From contig URHT01000022.1 in NCBI GenBank assembly GCA_900547745.1, positions 1-31,941 on the forward strand: DNA of 31,941 nt, in the 5' to 3' direction. This stretch comes from an uncultured Eubacteriales bacterium. Lineage in GTDB: Bacteria; Bacillota; Clostridia; Oscillospirales; Oscillospiraceae. Position 1 is the stretch's first letter; each line of letters opens with the position of its first letter. The translations under genes and the position numbers were made by a program. Of the stretch, positions 16,386 to 22,798 are shown in pieces. The notes below the pieces were generated by a model. That model made no database searches. It was not told where the DNA came from and saw nothing but the letters and a program-made list of their open reading frames with translations.

Positions 16386-17343
16386 GGTGCTCCTCCCCGC
16401 GGGCCTCCCTCCGGGTGGCTCGTACAAGGATCATCTCCCCGGTGATGGACACGGCGATCTCCTCCGGCGTCACGGCCTTGATGGCGGTGCCCACCGGCGT
16501 GTGGACAAAGGCGATGGCCTCCTCGGCGATGCCCGCCTCCCGCAGCCGCTGGTTGACGAAGGCCGTTTTCTTCCGGGAGCCGATGACGCCCACATAGGCC
16601 GTCTCCCCCCGCAGCACCTGCACCTGCGCCTGAAAATCGTACTCGTGGCCGTTGGTCATGATGACCACATAGTCCTCCGGACTCACGGTGAGATAGTCAC
16701 GGATGCGGGTAAAGTCGCCGCAGATGACCAGATCCGCCTGCGGAAACCGCTCCCGGGTAGCGAACTGGGGCCGGTCGTCAAATACCACCGGCCGGAACCC
16801 CACGGTACACAGCAGCGGCACCAGCGCCCTTGCGATGTGCCCCGCGCCGAAGATCACCGCCCGTTCCCCAACGGGCAAGGGCATCGTAAAGCAGTTATCC
16901 TTGTCAGCTTCATCATCCGTCAGATAGGGCATCTCCCCGTCCAGCGGCTGCACCAGCCAGCCCTTTTCCCGCACGGATACCCGCCGCAGCACCTCCGCCG
17001 CCAGCGTGTCCCACGCCTGCTCCTCCACGGGGATGCGCCGGAAGTAGACGGTCACGTCGCCGCCGCAGACCATGCCGGTGCTCTGGGCGCTGCCGTCCCG
17101 CCGCAGGCGAAGCTCCCGCGTTTTGCTGCGGACGCCGCCGGCCAGCATCTCCTGCGCCGTGGCAATGGACTGGCCCTCCACGGCGCCGCCGCCGATGGTA
17201 CCGGCCAGCAGACCGTCCCGGCCCACCAGCATCTGGCTGCCCCTGCCCCGGGGCGCGGAGCCGTCGTCCCAGATGATGGTGGCCAGCACCGTGTCATACT
17301 TCTTCTCCCGCTGGTACACCAGCGTCTGAAAAATGGTGTTCAT
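16366..17343 (-). CDS. XdhC/CoxI family molybdenum-hydroxylase accessory protein
   Basis: 325 residues with both standard parts. The N-terminal XdhC_CoxI segment has GSAPRGRGSQMLV (28-40), GTIGGGAVE (48-56) and GMVCGGDV (90-97, with the conserved Cys93). The C-terminal Rossmann domain has GAGHIA (166-171) and VGVIGSRKK, TPVGTAIKAVTPEEIAVSI. XdhC binds molybdenum cofactor and promotes its sulfuration and insertion into xanthine-dehydrogenase-type enzymes. No such hydroxylase is encoded in the window. The ATG has GGAAGGAGAG upstream and follows the lipoprotein gene after 82 bases that contain a hairpin. Confidence 0.93.
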   Translation of the reverse strand: MNTIFQTLVYQREKKYDTVLATIIWDDGSAPRGRGSQMLVGRDGLLAGTIGGGAVEGQSIATAQEMLAGGVRSKTRELRLRRDGSAQSTGMVCGGDVTVYFRRIPVEEQAWDTLAAEVLRRVSVREKGWLVQPLDGEMPYLTDDEADKDNCFTMPLPVGERAVIFGAGHIARALVPLLCTVGFRPVVFDDRPQFATRERFPQADLVICGDFTRIRDYLTVSPEDYVVIMTNGHEYDFQAQVQVLRGETAYVGVIGSRKKTAFVNQRLREAGIAEEAIAFVHTPVGTAIKAVTPEEIAVSITGEMILVRATRREARGEEHHGCPMH

Positions 17344-17378
17344 GGACTCTCCTTCCGCCGCACAGGCGGCTCGTTCAC

Positions 17379-17414
17379 GAACACCCGGCGGCTGCCGTCA
17401 GCCGCCGGGTGTTC
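17379..17414. terminator. Strong GC hairpin between lipoprotein and xdhC-like genes
   Basis: GAACACCCGGCGGC (17379-17392) pairs perfectly with GCCGCCGGGTGTTC (17401-17414). The T-rich tail is on the plus-strand side (TTTGTTTTC). In the minus-strand RNA, the direction of the flanking genes, it is followed by GTGAACGAG with no U-run. It may therefore act as a 3' stabiliser or a partial terminator rather than a full stop. Confidence 0.55.
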
Positions 17415-17425
17415 TTTGTTTTCGC

Positions 17426-18532
17426 TTACGCCGCCGCGTCCGCTGCGGGCAGGGAGTTGGCCACCAGCGCGTCATACTGCGCCCGGGTCAGCTCACAGTG
17501 GTAGAACATCTGGAAGTAGCTGCTGACCTCGGTGTACAGGTCATAATCCACCGCATCAGGATACAGCACGGTGGTCATCCACATCATGCCCAGCAGGCGC
17601 TGGACACTGGGCGGGAAGCCCATCCAGTTGTAGGGTCCCATGGGAACCTCGTAGTACGCGCCGTTCTTGATGGCGGTGAGGGTCTGCCAGTTTTCGTTGT
17701 CAGCCACGGTGTCGTAGATGCTGCCGGGGGCGAACAGGATCACATCGGGGTTCCAGCTGAGGATCTGCTCCATGTCCACCTCGTTGCCGGTGCCCTTGCC
17801 GGACGGCTCATCCACCACGGCCAGATTGTTGGCCAGCATGTCAATGACCTCGGCGTGATAGGAGCCCTGTGCGATGACGTTCAGCCCCTCGTCGCCGGTG
17901 ATGTAAAGGATATTCGCCTTCTCCACGCTGTTCGCGATCTCCACAGCGCGGTCATAGGCGAAGCGGCAGTAGTCCGCCAGACCCTGCGCCTCGTTGGGCA
18001 TTGCCAGGAGGTCACCCAGCATGGCGTATGTATCGTCCATAGAGGCGAGGTATGCGTCAATGTGGACGAAGGGGATGCCGGTCTGCTCCTGCAGGCCGTC
18101 CATGTCCTCGGCGATGCTGCCCTTGGGCTCGCCCACGTCAATGACCACGTCGGGGGCGGCGGCCAGCAGCGTCTCCAGATTCATCTCACCCTTGCCGCCG
18201 TAGAGCTGGCCCAGCAGGGGCAGATCATAGTATCTGGTGTCCAGGAACTCCGCGGCGCTCTCGTCCCACGCATTGGCAATGCCCACCAGCTTGTCGGGAG
18301 CCAGCGCGAACACCACGATCTGGGCCAGCGGGCCGGAGATGGCGACCTTTTCCACGTTCACGGGCACCGTGACCTCGCGGCCGCAGGAGTCCTTGAACAC
18401 ACGGGTAGCGTCCTCCGTCACGGGGGTATCCTGACTGTCGCCGCCGTCATCCGCGGGCTTGGCGCCGCAGGCGAACAGGGAGACGGACATCACCAGCGCC
18501 AGCAACAGCGCTATCCATTTTTTTCCATCCAT
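17426..18532 (-). CDS. ABC transporter substrate-binding lipoprotein (FecB/BtuF/MolA type)
   Basis: 368 residues. A lipoprotein signal peptide is clear: positively charged start, hydrophobic core, and lipobox LFAC with Cys22 as the lipidated residue. An acidic linker (27-42) precedes a two-lobed class III binding-protein body beginning RVFKDSCGREVTVPVNVEKV, with PDKLVGIAN and LAAAPDVVIDVGEP in lobe one and WNPDVILFAPG in lobe two. This family carries iron chelates, cobalamin, haem or, in MolA, molybdate and tungstate. The permease, ATPase and methyltransferase genes lie just upstream and an XdhC-family gene just downstream, which favours a metal-oxyanion or metal-complex cargo. Confidence 0.9.
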   Translation of the reverse strand: MDGKKWIALLLALVMSVSLFACGAKPADDGGDSQDTPVTEDATRVFKDSCGREVTVPVNVEKVAISGPLAQIVVFALAPDKLVGIANAWDESAAEFLDTRYYDLPLLGQLYGGKGEMNLETLLAAAPDVVIDVGEPKGSIAEDMDGLQEQTGIPFVHIDAYLASMDDTYAMLGDLLAMPNEAQGLADYCRFAYDRAVEIANSVEKANILYITGDEGLNVIAQGSYHAEVIDMLANNLAVVDEPSGKGTGNEVDMEQILSWNPDVILFAPGSIYDTVADNENWQTLTAIKNGAYYEVPMGPYNWMGFPPSVQRLLGMMWMTTVLYPDAVDYDLYTEVSSYFQMFYHCELTRAQYDALVANSLPAADAAA

Positions 18533-18569
18533 TGTCGTTTCCTCCCGATAATTTCATTTATTTCTTGAA

Positions 18570-18613
18570 ATTTCCGGTTTATTTCCGGTTAATTGCAGAT
18601 CATATTTCCGGTT
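18570..18613. repeat. Three direct copies of ATTTCCGGTT before the lipoprotein gene
   Basis: Exact 10-base copies at 18570-18579, 18581-18590 and 18604-18613 (AACCGGAAAT on the coding strand). Starts are 11 and 23 bases apart, about one and two helical turns. The third copy lies in the last codons of the methyltransferase gene. The stretch is AT-rich compared with its surroundings. Confidence 0.7.
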
Positions 18614-19340
18614 GACGCTCCTCTTGAATTTTTGCCGCGTCAATAACAAGGATCCCCGCCGGACGCAGGCTCGGCAGCCGCCACGGGAACTCACTGTCCC
18701 CCGTCTCCTCCAGCCGCTCCCGGAGCAGCGCGTCCGTGATGAGGGACACATCGTCCCGGCGGCGGTACACCTCAAAAAAGCGGCGGGCGTCCTCCCAGCT
18801 GCGGAAGGGTTGGTCGAAGCGGAACGCCGTCCGCTTCAGCTCATAGGGGATGCTCAACTCCGACAGGCGGCGGCAGGCGGCGTCTACGCCGTGGGTGCCG
18901 CCCAGCGGCTGCTTCGTCACGGTGAAGCGGTGGCCGGTCTGGTCGCGCTTGACGGCAATGACCGTGCCCCGGCACCGGGCCGCCGCCACGGACAATATCT
19001 CGTCCATACTGCCGAAGAAGCAGAACACCATGGCGTCATAAGGCTTTGCGGGGCGGTGGGTGAACACATCGGCGCACAGCGGCGTCACGTTTTCGATGTG
19101 CCGCGCCGCCAGTTCCCGCCGCAGCACCGCCAGCGCGGCGTCGTCCCGCTCCGCCGCCGTGATGTGGCGGACATGGGGCGCCAGCGCCAGTGAGAGATAG
19201 CCAAGACCGCAGCCCGCGTCGCACACCGCGTCATCCGGGTGTAGATAGGGCAGCAGCTCCGATGCCATACGCCGGTGGAAGTCGGTATGTCCGGCGGCGT
19301 CGGCCATGAAGCGGATCATGTCATCCGTCCAGCGGAACAT
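18600..19340 (-). CDS. Class I SAM-dependent methyltransferase in the uptake operon
   Basis: 246 residues. Motif I is VCDAGCGLGYLSLAL (39-53); HITAAERDDAAL follows with the acidic residue that binds the SAM ribose, and PYDAMVFCFFGSMDE takes the place of motif IV. The C-terminal half has no clear homology to me. The ATG overlaps the ATPase stop by 20 bases, so it is translationally tied to the transporter. A methyltransferase inside a FecCD-type transporter operon could modify a metal ligand or a corrinoid-like cargo, but the substrate is not visible in the sequence. Confidence 0.85.
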   Translation of the reverse strand: MFRWTDDMIRFMADAAGHTDFHRRMASELLPYLHPDDAVCDAGCGLGYLSLALAPHVRHITAAERDDAALAVLRRELAARHIENVTPLCADVFTHRPAKPYDAMVFCFFGSMDEILSVAAARCRGTVIAVKRDQTGHRFTVTKQPLGGTHGVDAACRRLSELSIPYELKRTAFRFDQPFRSWEDARRFFEVYRRRDDVSLITDALLRERLEETGDSEFPWRLPSLRPAGILVIDAAKIQEERQPEI

Positions 19341-20115
19341 CGTCCTCCCCTCCCTTCGGCACGATGGCGGGGCCGTGCTCTGTTTCCAGCATCGCCGCGT
19401 CCACGCCGTAGAGACGGTGCAGCAGCTCTGCCGTCAGCATATCCTTTGTTGCACCGAATGCGGCAACTCCGCCGCCGGACAGCGCCAGCACCCGGTCGGC
19501 GAAGCGCAGGGTGTGCTGGGGGTCGTGGGTGGAGAGGATGACCGTATAGCCTCGGCGGGTCAGCGCCTTCACGCAGCGCAGCACCCGCAGCTGGTTGCCG
19601 TAGTCCAGCGAGGACGTGGGCTCGTCCATCACCAGAATGTCCGCCTGCTGGCACAGCGCCCGGGCAATGAGCACCAGCTGCTGCTGACCGCCGGACAGCT
19701 CCGAAAAGCTGCGGGCGGCCAGCTGCGCCACGCCCAACTGCTCCAGCGCGGATATGGCCCGCCCCTCCTGCTGCGGGGACGGAGCGCGGAACGGCGACAG
19801 CTGACGGGTCAGCCCCATCAGCGCCGTGTCCAGCACGGAATAGCCGAAGGTGGGGCGGTGTATCTGAGGGATGTAGGCAATATGAGCCGCCAACGCCCGT
19901 TGACCCAATGTCCGGGCGTCCCGGCCGTCCAGCAGAATGGCGCCGCCATAGTCCGGCAAACCGCCGAGGATACAGCGGAACAGGGTGCTTTTCCCCGCGC
20001 CGTTGGGTCCCAGAACAGACAGCAGCTCCCCCGGCTCCGCCGTAAAGGACACGTTTTGCAGGGCGGTGTGTCCACCGCGATAGGTGTAGGACAAATCGTT
20101 GACCGTCAGCTTCAC
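19321..20115 (-). CDS. FecE/BtuD-type ABC transporter ATPase
   Basis: 264 residues from a GTG start at 20113-20115, which overlaps the permease stop (GTGA) and has GGGGGAGGAG upstream. Walker A is GPNGAGKST (36-44); LSGGQQQLVLIARAL is the signature, ILVMDEPTSSLD the Walker B and D-loop, and STHDP the H-loop. The YIPQ Q-loop and the overall layout are those of FecE/BtuD ATPases, which pair with FecCD permeases. The open frame extends far upstream into the permease gene but lacks a start signal there. Confidence 0.93.
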   Translation of the reverse strand: MKLTVNDLSYTYRGGHTALQNVSFTAEPGELLSVLGPNGAGKSTLFRCILGGLPDYGGAILLDGRDARTLGQRALAAHIAYIPQIHRPTFGYSVLDTALMGLTRQLSPFRAPSPQQEGRAISALEQLGVAQLAARSFSELSGGQQQLVLIARALCQQADILVMDEPTSSLDYGNQLRVLRCVKALTRRGYTVILSTHDPQHTLRFADRVLALSGGGVAAFGATKDMLTAELLHRLYGVDAAMLETEHGPAIVPKGGEDDVPLDG

Positions 20116-21128
20116 AGGCGCTCCTCCCCCCTTACCATCAGATAGACGAAGAAGGGCGCGCCCACAAACGCCGTCAAAATGCCGATGGGGATCTCCACTG
20201 CCGTCAGGCAGCGGGCAAAATTGTCCACCAGCAACAGGAACGCCGCGCCGAATACCATGGACATGGGCAGCAGATACCGGCAGTCGTTGCCAACCATCCG
20301 GCGGCTGAGGTGTGGGATCACCAGTCCCACCCAGCCGACCATACCGGAGACGGAGACGCTGGCGGCGGTGAGCACCGTGGCGCTGAGGATCACCACCAGC
20401 CGGAGCCGGTCGGTGTTGACCCCCATGGAGCGAGCCTCGTCCGCTGACAGGGTCAGCAGGTTCATGCGCCAGCGCAGGAGCAGCAGCGGCACCAGTCCCA
20501 CGGCGATGCAGACGGCGGCAAAGCCCACTGTTTTCATCCGTGTGCCGGACAGGCTGCCCATGAGCCAGTAGGTAATTTGGGGCAATTGGTTGCTGGGGTC
20601 GGCCACCAGCTTTATGTAGGACGTACCGGCGGAGAACAGGGAGCCCACCATGATGCCGGCCAGCAGGATGCTGACCACGCGGCTGCCCCGGGTGCGGCTG
20701 CCGATGAGGTACACCAGCGCCACCGTCAGCAGGCTGGCCAGAAAGGCGAATACCGTGACCATCACATTGCTCTGCCCCGTCAGGATCGCCAGCGCCGCGC
20801 CGAAGCAGGCGCCGGAGGAGGCCCCCAGAATGTCCGGCGCGGCCATGGGGTTCTGGAACACCGTCTGATAGCCGGCGCCGGCGGCGGACAGAGCGCAGCC
20901 CACCAGACACGCCAGCAGGATGCGGGGCATGCGGACGTTCCACACGGCGATGGCCATGTTGTCCGTCCACGTCTGGGTCAGGGGGAACAGGCGGGACAGC
21001 AGGATGCGCACCACCTCGCCCAGCGGCACGTCGTACCGCCCCCAGACGAAGGACAGCAGGAACAGGAGCAGCAGCGCCAGTGCCATCAGGCACACCCGCC
21101 GCAGCGGACGGCTGCGGTATGCTTCCAT
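20112..21128 (-). CDS. FecCD-family ABC transporter permease
   Basis: 338 residues with about nine to ten membrane helices. Family hallmarks are WNVRMPRILLACLVGCALSA near residue 70-90, the FQNPMAAPDILGASSGA loop and, near the C-terminus, SGMVGWVGLVIPHLSRR followed by EIPIGILTAFVGAPFFVYLM, which contains the ATPase-contact region. The permease works as a homodimer in class II (BtuCD-type) importers of metal chelates, cobalamin or molybdate/tungstate. The ATG at 21126-21128 has GAGAGGAGG upstream. It is the promoter-proximal gene of the group. Confidence 0.94.
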   Translation of the reverse strand: MEAYRSRPLRRVCLMALALLLLFLLSFVWGRYDVPLGEVVRILLSRLFPLTQTWTDNMAIAVWNVRMPRILLACLVGCALSAAGAGYQTVFQNPMAAPDILGASSGACFGAALAILTGQSNVMVTVFAFLASLLTVALVYLIGSRTRGSRVVSILLAGIMVGSLFSAGTSYIKLVADPSNQLPQITYWLMGSLSGTRMKTVGFAAVCIAVGLVPLLLLRWRMNLLTLSADEARSMGVNTDRLRLVVILSATVLTAASVSVSGMVGWVGLVIPHLSRRMVGNDCRYLLPMSMVFGAAFLLLVDNFARCLTAVEIPIGILTAFVGAPFFVYLMVRGEERL

Positions 21129-21146
21129 GCGGACGCCTCCTCTCCC

Positions 21147-21188
21147 GTAAAATGCGTTCTCCATTTTACAGGATAACGGGGTAAAATG
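21147..21188. promoter_or_regulatory. Operator-like repeats on the permease promoter
   Basis: GTAAAATG (21147-21154), seven bases, CATTTTAC (21162-21169), eleven bases, and a third GTAAAATG (21181-21188). The inverted pair covers the -10 and start region and the third copy touches the -35, the expected placing for a repressor. I do not recognise the half-site. Confidence 0.6.
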
Positions 21189-21191
21189 CAA
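21163..21191 (-). promoter_or_regulatory. Sigma-A promoter of the metal-uptake operon
   Basis: Minus-strand TTGCAT (21186-21191), a 17-base spacer and TAAAAT (21163-21168); start near 21156. Confidence 0.75.
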
Positions 21192-21199
21192 GGGAAAGC

Positions 21200-21231
21200 G
21201 TGCGGCATTGTCGGATTCTTGTGCGGCATTG
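21200..21231. repeat. Direct repeat GTGCGGCATTG upstream of the permease promoter
   Basis: Two exact 11-base copies (21200-21210 and 21221-21231), 21 bases apart, two helical turns. Seen from the minus-strand promoter they cover roughly -44 to -75, a typical activator position. They lie just beyond the stop codon of spoIIR. Confidence 0.6.
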
Positions 21232-21232
21232 C

Positions 21233-21847
21233 TCATTTGCCCAGCCACTGGCGCAGCCGCTCCCACAGCTCCAGCGAGCGGAAGCGCAGGATGTAGCCTG
21301 TGCCATCGCCGGTCATCAGGGACACATCGTCCGCCGTCAGGCCTCTGCTGCGCGCCGTCTCCTCCAGATCGCAGGCGGCGGCGGTACACAGGGGCGGGTA
21401 CACCACGCACCACCAGTTGCGGCCCTCCCCCGCCCCGATGACCACTCGGAGGGCCAGATATTCCCCGGCGGGCAGGGCGAAGCCGTCGTATGTCTTGAGA
21501 GGAAACTCCGTTTCCTCCAGTGAGACGGAGACGGGATAGGTGCTGCCCCGCGCTGCCAGCGCCGACGCGGCGGCGTCCCCCATGGCGGGCAGGGCGTCGG
21601 TGAGCCGGCGGCGGGCGTCGGCCATGTCGGCGGACTGGCGCAGGATGTCCTCGGCGCGGCAGAGCACCGCGTCCCGGACGTGGAGCTTCAGGGTCTGGTC
21701 GGCGTCGCTGTCGGAGTTGGCGATGACGTGGAGCCGGATCATCCTCTCCTGCAGATCATCCTGCCGGCGGAGCGACCACGCGCCCCAGAGCAGCGCGGCT
21801 GCCAGCGCCAGCAGCAGCGCCAGCTCAAATGTGTGATATTTACGCAT
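21233..21847 (-). CDS. spoIIR: Stage II sporulation protein R
   Basis: 204 residues. An N-terminal hydrophobic segment (~8-24) is followed by the family signature MIRLHVIANSDSDADQTLKLHVRDAVL. The middle has the hydrophilic helical region and the C-terminal WWCVVYPPLC box. SpoIIR is made in the forespore under sigma-F, exported to the intermembrane space, and triggers SpoIIGA to process pro-sigma-E in the mother cell. The ATG at 21845-21847 directly follows a run of five T residues. The nearest ribosome site is AGGA ten bases upstream, lying in the right arm of a hairpin. A sigma-F-like promoter is at 21878-21907. Confidence 0.93.
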   Translation of the reverse strand: MRKYHTFELALLLALAAALLWGAWSLRRQDDLQERMIRLHVIANSDSDADQTLKLHVRDAVLCRAEDILRQSADMADARRRLTDALPAMGDAAASALAARGSTYPVSVSLEETEFPLKTYDGFALPAGEYLALRVVIGAGEGRNWWCVVYPPLCTAAACDLEETARSRGLTADDVSLMTGDGTGYILRFRSLELWERLRQWLGK

Positions 21848-21896
21848 AAAAACACCGTCCTATGTAGGAATTTCCTACATTCTGGACGGTGTTTTC
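21848..21896 (-). terminator. Long hairpin/terminator between ispE and spoIIR
   Basis: AAAACACCGTCC (21849-21860) pairs with GGACGGTGTTTT (21884-21895), and inside it ATGTAGGAA (21862-21870) pairs with TTCCTACAT (21872-21880). The minus-strand RNA ends in five U residues directly at the spoIIR ATG. It should stop transcripts coming from ispE and hides the AGGA ribosome site of spoIIR in any read-through RNA. Confidence 0.8.
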
Positions 21897-21907
21897 GTAT
21901 TTTATAC
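21878..21907 (-). promoter_or_regulatory. Sigma-F/G-like promoter of spoIIR
   Basis: Minus-strand GTATA (21903-21907), 15 bases, then GTCCAGAATG (21878-21887), close to the forespore consensus GYWTA-N15-GGNRANANTW with one mismatch in the second G. The -35 overlaps the ispE stop codon. The expected start (about 21871-21873) is in the loop of the hairpin. Confidence 0.6.
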
Positions 21908-22747
21908 AGGGCGGGTCACAAAAGTCAGCGGCCACTGCTGCCGCAGAACGCCGGCAGCGGCGCGGGCGGCGTCCTCCCGGTCGAACAGGCCAAACACGGC
22001 GCTGCCGCTGCCGCTGAGCTGTGCGCCCAGCGCGCCATGGGTCAGCAGCGCGTCCCGGATGGCCCACACGGCGCTGTCCGGCGGTACGACCCGCTCGAAG
22101 CTGTTGTACAGCGCGGCGGCCACGGCGCGGATATCCCCGGCTGTGAGGGCTTCGGTCATGCGGTCGGGACGGGGCGGCTCCTGCGGCAGCCCGTCCAGAC
22201 GGCGGTACATCTCCGGGGTGGCAAAGCCCTCCGGAGGCTTGACGATGACGAACCAGCCCCCCCGCAGCGGGGGCAGCCGCTGGGGGCGCTCCCCCCTGCC
22301 GGTGCAGCGCCGCGTGCCGCCCCGGATGAAGAACGGCACATCGCTGCCCAGCTTCGCACCCATGCGCTCCAGCATCTCGTCGGGCATACCCGGCGCACGG
22401 AACAGCCGCAGCGCCAGCAGCACGGCGGCGGCGTTGCTGCTACCGCCTCCCAGTCCCGCCTGAGACGGGATGTGCTTTTCCAGCTCAAAGCGCAGATCCG
22501 GCACGGGGCGGCCCGTCTCCGCGAAGAACAGATGGGCCGCGCGGAGCACCAGATTGCTCTCATCCGCCGGTATGGCGGGGTCGGTGCAGGTCATGGACAG
22601 ACCGCCCTCACCGGCGGTGAGACACAGTGTGTCGCACAGATCCACGGTCTGCATGACGGTGGACACCTCGTGGTAGCCGTCATCGCGGCGGGCGCCCACA
22701 GTGAGGGTGAGGTTCACCTTGGCGTAGGCGTGTGAGGTCACTTTCAT
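21902..22747 (-). CDS. ispE: 4-diphosphocytidyl-2-C-methyl-D-erythritol kinase
   Basis: 281 residues, a GHMP kinase. It begins with AYAKVNLTLTVGARRDDGYHEV, typical of IspE, and has the glycine-rich ATP loop IPSQAGLGGGSSNAAA and a C-terminal LSGSGSAVFGLF motif (GHMP motif 3). It phosphorylates CDP-methylerythritol in the MEP isoprenoid pathway. The ATG has GGGAGGAG upstream. Only 16 bases separate it from the terminator of the DUF1015 gene and no separate promoter is visible, so expression may depend on read-through or on a promoter inside the upstream gene. Confidence 0.96.
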   Translation of the reverse strand: MKVTSHAYAKVNLTLTVGARRDDGYHEVSTVMQTVDLCDTLCLTAGEGGLSMTCTDPAIPADESNLVLRAAHLFFAETGRPVPDLRFELEKHIPSQAGLGGGSSNAAAVLLALRLFRAPGMPDEMLERMGAKLGSDVPFFIRGGTRRCTGRGERPQRLPPLRGGWFVIVKPPEGFATPEMYRRLDGLPQEPPRPDRMTEALTAGDIRAVAAALYNSFERVVPPDSAVWAIRDALLTHGALGAQLSGSGSAVFGLFDREDAARAAAGVLRQQWPLTFVTRPV

Positions 22748-22763
22748 AAAGACTCCTCCCGGC

Positions 22764-22790
22764 AAAAAAGCGCCCAACGGGCGCTTTTTT
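22764..22790. terminator. Intrinsic terminator between DUF1015 gene and ispE
   Basis: Stem GCGCCC/GGGCGC (22770-22775 with 22779-22784), loop AAC, flanked by six A and six T residues. It works for the minus-strand DUF1015 transcript with a six-U tail. Confidence 0.88.
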
Positions 22791-22798
22791 GTGTGTGG

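Noticed and set aside
17379..17414. Full terminator for the lipoprotein gene
   Set aside because: The T-run is on the wrong side for minus-strand transcription, so I keep the xdhC-like gene as probably cotranscribed.
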